Below are positions 60,260 to 64,000 of a stretch of 64,000 nucleotides of DNA, piece after piece. Position numbers and translations under genes: made by a program. Origin of the DNA: Anadara kagoshimensis (taxonomy: Eukaryota; Mollusca; Bivalvia; Arcoida; Arcidae); the NCBI GenBank assembly GCA_021292105.1, contig CM037872.1:13480791-13544790 (forward strand). Direction: 5' to 3'. Each line of letters starts with the position of its first letter. Position 1 is the first letter of the stretch. The notes beneath the pieces are model-generated. The model searched no databases and was not told where the DNA came from. It saw nothing but the letters and a program-made list of their open reading frames with translations.

Positions 60260-61563
60260 CACAGTGTGGGAACGGAAGTTCAGTGAAACTGTACAGTCGC
60301 CGGTAGATCTGTTTTATGAAAAGACGAATGAAAACAGTTGGGTCAAACTTATGTGTAATTATCTAAAATTATTGTTGTTATTGTCTGTACAGGTAGCTCA
60401 ACAACAGGCAATAAAGCTTCGCTGCATAAATCGAGTATAAGGAACGCTTTCCTCTAATAGAATGATTATAATCCATTCATAAAATCCTCCAATCCTACTT
60501 TAAAGTAAGATTTGATTTCACGAAATGATTATTCAAGCAAGGAATGTTTCATTTATATGGAGACAGTAAGGACATTGCAATGGTTTTTGTTGATGTCTAC
60601 TCAGTTTAGAGAAAACCAAAGACCATCGGCAAGCGAACTTACAAAACTTCTCGCACTAGGAAATGTCATAAGTAAGGTTCCTCATTTATTGCTTTAAAAT
60701 TTGTTCAAATAGCAAAATAAAAAAATGTATAATGGGACTGAAGTTCTACCGGTTTTACAAAAGTTATGTCCCTTGTCTATAGACCCCATCCCGGAAGAAT
60801 TTAAAACTTCTTTTCTCTATAAGAATTTTGAAGATTTTTCCCATAAAGGTTTAATGTATTTAAGAGCATATTAGTAACAAAATATTTCCTGTTGCAATTA
60901 GTTCGAAATTAAACTGTAAATTGACTGGACTATATAATTATTGCTTTTCGTTAACACAAGAAATTTAAAAAACATTCAATATTAAAATATTCAGCATGTA
61001 GTAGCAAAAATCATAGTCAATTAATAATGAAGAGAACATTGAATTATTTTGTTTTAATTTTGAGCTACCTGGACAGAGATATTACCTGTATAGTATGATC
61101 CAAACTACCCGTACAATAAACAACTTCCAAGGTGCAAAGAAAAATCTTATTTTTAGCGATAACTATTTATAGGAGCGTGGTGGCTTCTTTATACTGTTTA
61201 TCTTTGCACTATACGTTGCCTTGAGGATTGTTTGTTTTAATAGAAAATACAACACATCGGAGAATTCATGCGTTTTTCGCGATTAGTCGAGGTGTTTTGT
61301 TAATTTTTTTCGTGTTCAAGTATCGTTATTGTCGAATGTATGCAACTATATATGATAGCGATTTTTTGAAATGGTGTACACTGTACATTTCGTTAAATTT
61401 CTCCAAAAAAATTGATAAAAATATATTACAGTATGTGCTTATTGTTGGCTAATAAGTTCTCGCCAACCGTTTCAGCCATGATCATTTTCATTCGTTTTTC
61501 GCTTCAGAAGACAGAGCTACCGACGACTGTACAGTTTGACTGAACTTCCGTACCCACACTGTG
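60260..61563. mobile_element. 1.3-kb element, CACAGTG tips, 5-bp TSD (Transib-like)
   Basis: Tips cacagtgtgggaacggaagt and its inverted partner extend ~75 bp with few mismatches (…ctgtacagtcgccggtag…). AACAT flanks both ends (60255-60259; 61564-61568). There is no transposase frame; the interior includes a gaccatcggcaagcgaac repeat piece. The first seven bases equal the RSS heptamer consensus. Lies in the intron of the small secreted-protein candidate. Confidence 0.83.
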
Positions 61564-61667
61564 AACATGTGTGTGTAAAACAAAGATTGAAAGTCTATAC
61601 AGTATATACAATTGTTTGCAATCGAGATATCTCAAACGTATTAGAATTTCGTGCATTACTTTGTAGG

Positions 61668-62024
61668 TTGGTTGGTTTGCTGAATGTTGCTTAACGTTGC
61701 TTCAGCAATTTTTCAGCTATTCACGACGAGAACTAATTTATTAATATCTATGGATTAATCTATGAACATGTGAAATGCGGGTGTCCTGTATGGTCTGCCT
61801 TGTACTAGCGCGCACTCAGGGCGACTTTAACGTGCTAGCTCACAGCACAGAGTCAGTACCACTCCCCCAGCCCATTATACTGATATCAGGTGGATCAGTA
61901 AAGGCCAACGGCATGAAAATTTCACTTTCCCACATGTGGTCCGTGCGGGATTCGAACTCACAGCGGTGAGAGGACCTAGATTTGAAGACTGACACCTTAT
62001 CCATAAGGACACCGCGGCCTTCAC
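61668..62024 (-). repeat. SINE-2, full copy with tRNA head
   Basis: Minus strand: ggccgcggtgtccttatgga (A box) and gctgtgagttcgaatcccgc (B box), then cacatgtgggaaagtgaa, the body, and ttgctgaagcaacgtta. Best copy for defining SINE-2. Confidence 0.85.
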
Positions 62025-62267
62025 TTTACTTTGTAGGAGTGTAACTTCTACATATATAAACTGTATTTTACCTTTTCTAGTAATTACAGTTTGTGACCCG
62101 CATATATTTAAACGTTTTATAAAACTTCACTCCTAAGAACGGAATTCACATGTTTGATTTGACCAGAAATTGTACATATGTTTGCTTAGGTTCACCTCAT
62201 GTGTAAAAGCGTTTCGTGAAACTCTACCATGTTTATGAAAAGGCTTATAATAAAAGGAAACACTTAC

Positions 62268-62319
62268 ACTTGGCAAAAACCGACGCAACCAGGAACACAA
62301 TACAAGTTAATTTAATAAT
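62268..62319 (-). pseudogene. Signal-peptide-like first exon without ATG
   Basis: Reads IIKLTCIVFLVASVFAK followed by donor T|GTAAGTG (phase 1, matching the exon at 59891). This is a textbook signal peptide core with a V-F-A cleavage site. No ATG precedes it: the frame opens straight after a TAA with ATT ATT. Either the start codon has mutated, an assembly base error removed it, or the open stretch is fortuitous. The 2.4-kb intron holds a Transib-like element and a SINE. Confidence 0.4.
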
Positions 62320-62499
62320 TTAAAACAACTTAACAAGACATACACGTATTTGGGAACACTGATTATAAAATTTATGACTAAAAACCAAATAAAACTATAC
62401 AAATCTTAAAGAGATAAACTTTTGAAGAAAATTTTTATCATATTTTTTAAAATCATATGAGTAGACCCATATTGTAAAGAATTGGTAAAGAATTTGTTT

Positions 62500-62790
62500 C
62501 GTAAAAAATCAAAAGCAAAGACCATGTCCAAATCACAATTCTAATGCAAAGTAAGATAAGTAAGAAGTGCAAGTGAATTGCTATCGTGGTAGGAACCTTT
62601 TGTCTAGCTAAATAAGTGCGATATCAAAATTGATAGTGATAAGAAATCTCTATGGCACATCAATATTTTGGAAACTAGCCAAATTAGGTAAAACCTATAA
62701 TTTCCACCCGATTGATCCGGAAGCATCAGCACCTCCAGTTTAGCTAACTACTTTCGCCACGCGTGTAACCAAATTTGAGAATGAAACTTG
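62500..62790. repeat. Family X left arm, diverged
   Basis: ccatgtccaaatcacaattc, then aacctataatttccacccga, tgatccggaagcatcagc, cgccacgcgtgtaaccaaat. Confidence 0.5.
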
Positions 62791-63112
62791 TTACAAAAAT
62801 GACTTTATAGTTTTATCATGAACCACACATGAAACCGGATACGATAGTATTTATCGTTTGTCAATGTTTTATGACTTTTTTGCATCGTAAAGTATTAATC
62901 TATTTCCTCACTTCGAGCACATGTTTCAGCAATCATTGTTCTAAATAACTGGTAAATCATAGTATATTTCCAGTGAGATCTTATTACAATCTCATTTCAT
63001 ATTTGTTCGATTAATATTCTTTGCTTCTGGTTACGGAAGTATACATTTATTGTTTGTTAATGTTTACGACTTTTTGCGCACAATTCACAAACGGCCGTCT
63101 AGTGCTTTAAAT
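62791..63112. other. No gene seen
   Basis: AT-rich spacer before the second pearl-like element. Confidence 0.45.
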
Positions 63113-64000
63113 AACAAGAGGCCCATGGGCCTTAACGCTCACCTGAGGAAGAGTACATATCTTATGCAGAGGTTCAATAGTCAATAAAATTAATAAAAGG
63201 AATATCAAAATTTTCAGCAGTAAGGGCCAATAATATGCAAGTATTTTTGCAAATTAATTGTAATAATTATTATATAAGTATACTATATATAACATATTTA
63301 AAGTCTAGCTACAATATATTATTTATAAACAGCTAAAACATGTGCATTAGGCCAATACCGACAATATTCCAATATACATGCCTATACAAAGAGTTTATAG
63401 ATTTTGAGATAATTAACCATTTAAGTATTCGTTTGCATCTATGACCTTGACCTTTGAACCTATGACCTTCATTTATATATCAAAATGATTGTTGTGCAAA
63501 TGCCTACAATATTCCAATATACATGCCTATACAAAAAGTTTATAGTTTTTGAGATAATTAACCATTTAGGTATTCGTTTATGTCTATGACCTTGACCTTT
63601 GAACCTATCACCTTCATTCATATATCAAAATGATCGATAGGCCAATACCTACAATATTCTAATATACATGCCTATACAAAAAGTTGATAGTTTCTGAGAT
63701 AATTAACCATATAAGTATTAGTTTGCATCTATGACCTTGACCTTTGAACCTATGAACTTCATTCATATATCAAAATGATTGCTGTGCAAATGCCTACAAT
63801 ATTCTAATATACATGCCTATACAAAAAGTTTATAGTTTTTGAGATAATTAACTATTGAAGTAATCGTTCGCGTCTATGACCTTGACCTTTGAACCTATGA
63901 CCTTCATTCATATATCAAAATGGTCGATAGGCCAATACCTACAATATTTTAATATACATGCCTATACAAAAAGTTTATAGTTTCTGAGATAATTAACCAT
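63113..64000 (-). mobile_element. Pearl-like element, cut by the window end
   Basis: Starts aacaagaggcccatgggcct then taacgctcacctgagg, the reverse complement of the right end at 15255-15290. From ~63355 on it carries at least four and a half 145-bp units (ctatgaccttgacctttgaa at 63439, 63584, 63729 and so on). The left end lies outside the window. Confidence 0.85.

Noticed and set aside
63439-64000. CRISPR-like direct repeats
   Set aside because: Direct repeats of 145 bp without unique spacers, in eukaryotic DNA; a minisatellite.

Overview
This is eukaryotic nuclear DNA, AT-rich and packed with transposable elements. It is almost certainly from a bivalve or closely related mollusc. The reasons are a secreted alpha-carbonic anhydrase with short exons and GT-AG introns, a eukaryotic tRNA-Ser, several tRNA-derived SINE families whose tails carry CTTGACTGGGACGTTAAAC, and a minisatellite-bearing 'pearl'-like element family ending in GAGGCCCATGGGCC. 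The species call is inference from repeat style and gene content.

Genes. (1) A complete seven-exon alpha-carbonic anhydrase lies on the minus strand (55353 down to 35787). It was assembled by hand from exons that join in phase and predicts a 306-residue secreted protein. The three zinc-binding histidines are intact, but the His64 proton-shuttle position is Phe and the Thr199/Thr200 positions are Ser/Val. (2) A 3' exon of a class A GPCR lies on the plus strand (27034-27953). It covers TM3-TM7 with eroded DRY and NPxxY motifs, behind a duplicated splice-acceptor region. (3) tRNA-Ser(GCU) lies at 42205-42286, antisense in carbonic anhydrase intron 5. (4) A small two-exon secreted-protein candidate lies on the minus strand (62268 down to 59707) and has no visible ATG. 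Nearly all other open frames are AT-rich shadows, satellite frames or SINE antisense frames.

Layout. 1-12 kb: SINEs, a truncated pearl-like element, and a 3.9-kb element with ~515-bp inverted arms (6971-10903). 12.25-15.29 kb: a full pearl-like element with ~16 tandem 145-bp units, each packed with AGGTCA-type half-sites. 17.1-24.9 kb: an 88-bp satellite of roughly 86 units built from two large near-identical blocks, with one 171-bp MITE inserted. 25-28 kb: GPCR exon. 28-34 kb: SINEs and a 3.3-kb element with perfect 53-bp TIRs beginning CACAGT and a 5-bp target duplication. 35.8-55.4 kb: carbonic anhydrase, its introns swollen by nested transposons. 55.4-63 kb: SINEs, long-TIR MITEs, the small secreted-protein candidate, and a second CACAGTG-ended element with a 5-bp duplication. 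63.1-64 kb: start of a second pearl-like element in the opposite orientation, running off the window.

The most interesting non-genic signals are the two elements with RSS-heptamer-like ends and 5-bp target duplications (Transib/RAG style), the nuclear-receptor-like half-site arrays in the 145-bp minisatellite, an element whose terminal inverted repeats are themselves arrays of palindromes, and several nested insertions that can be ordered in time from their target duplications.
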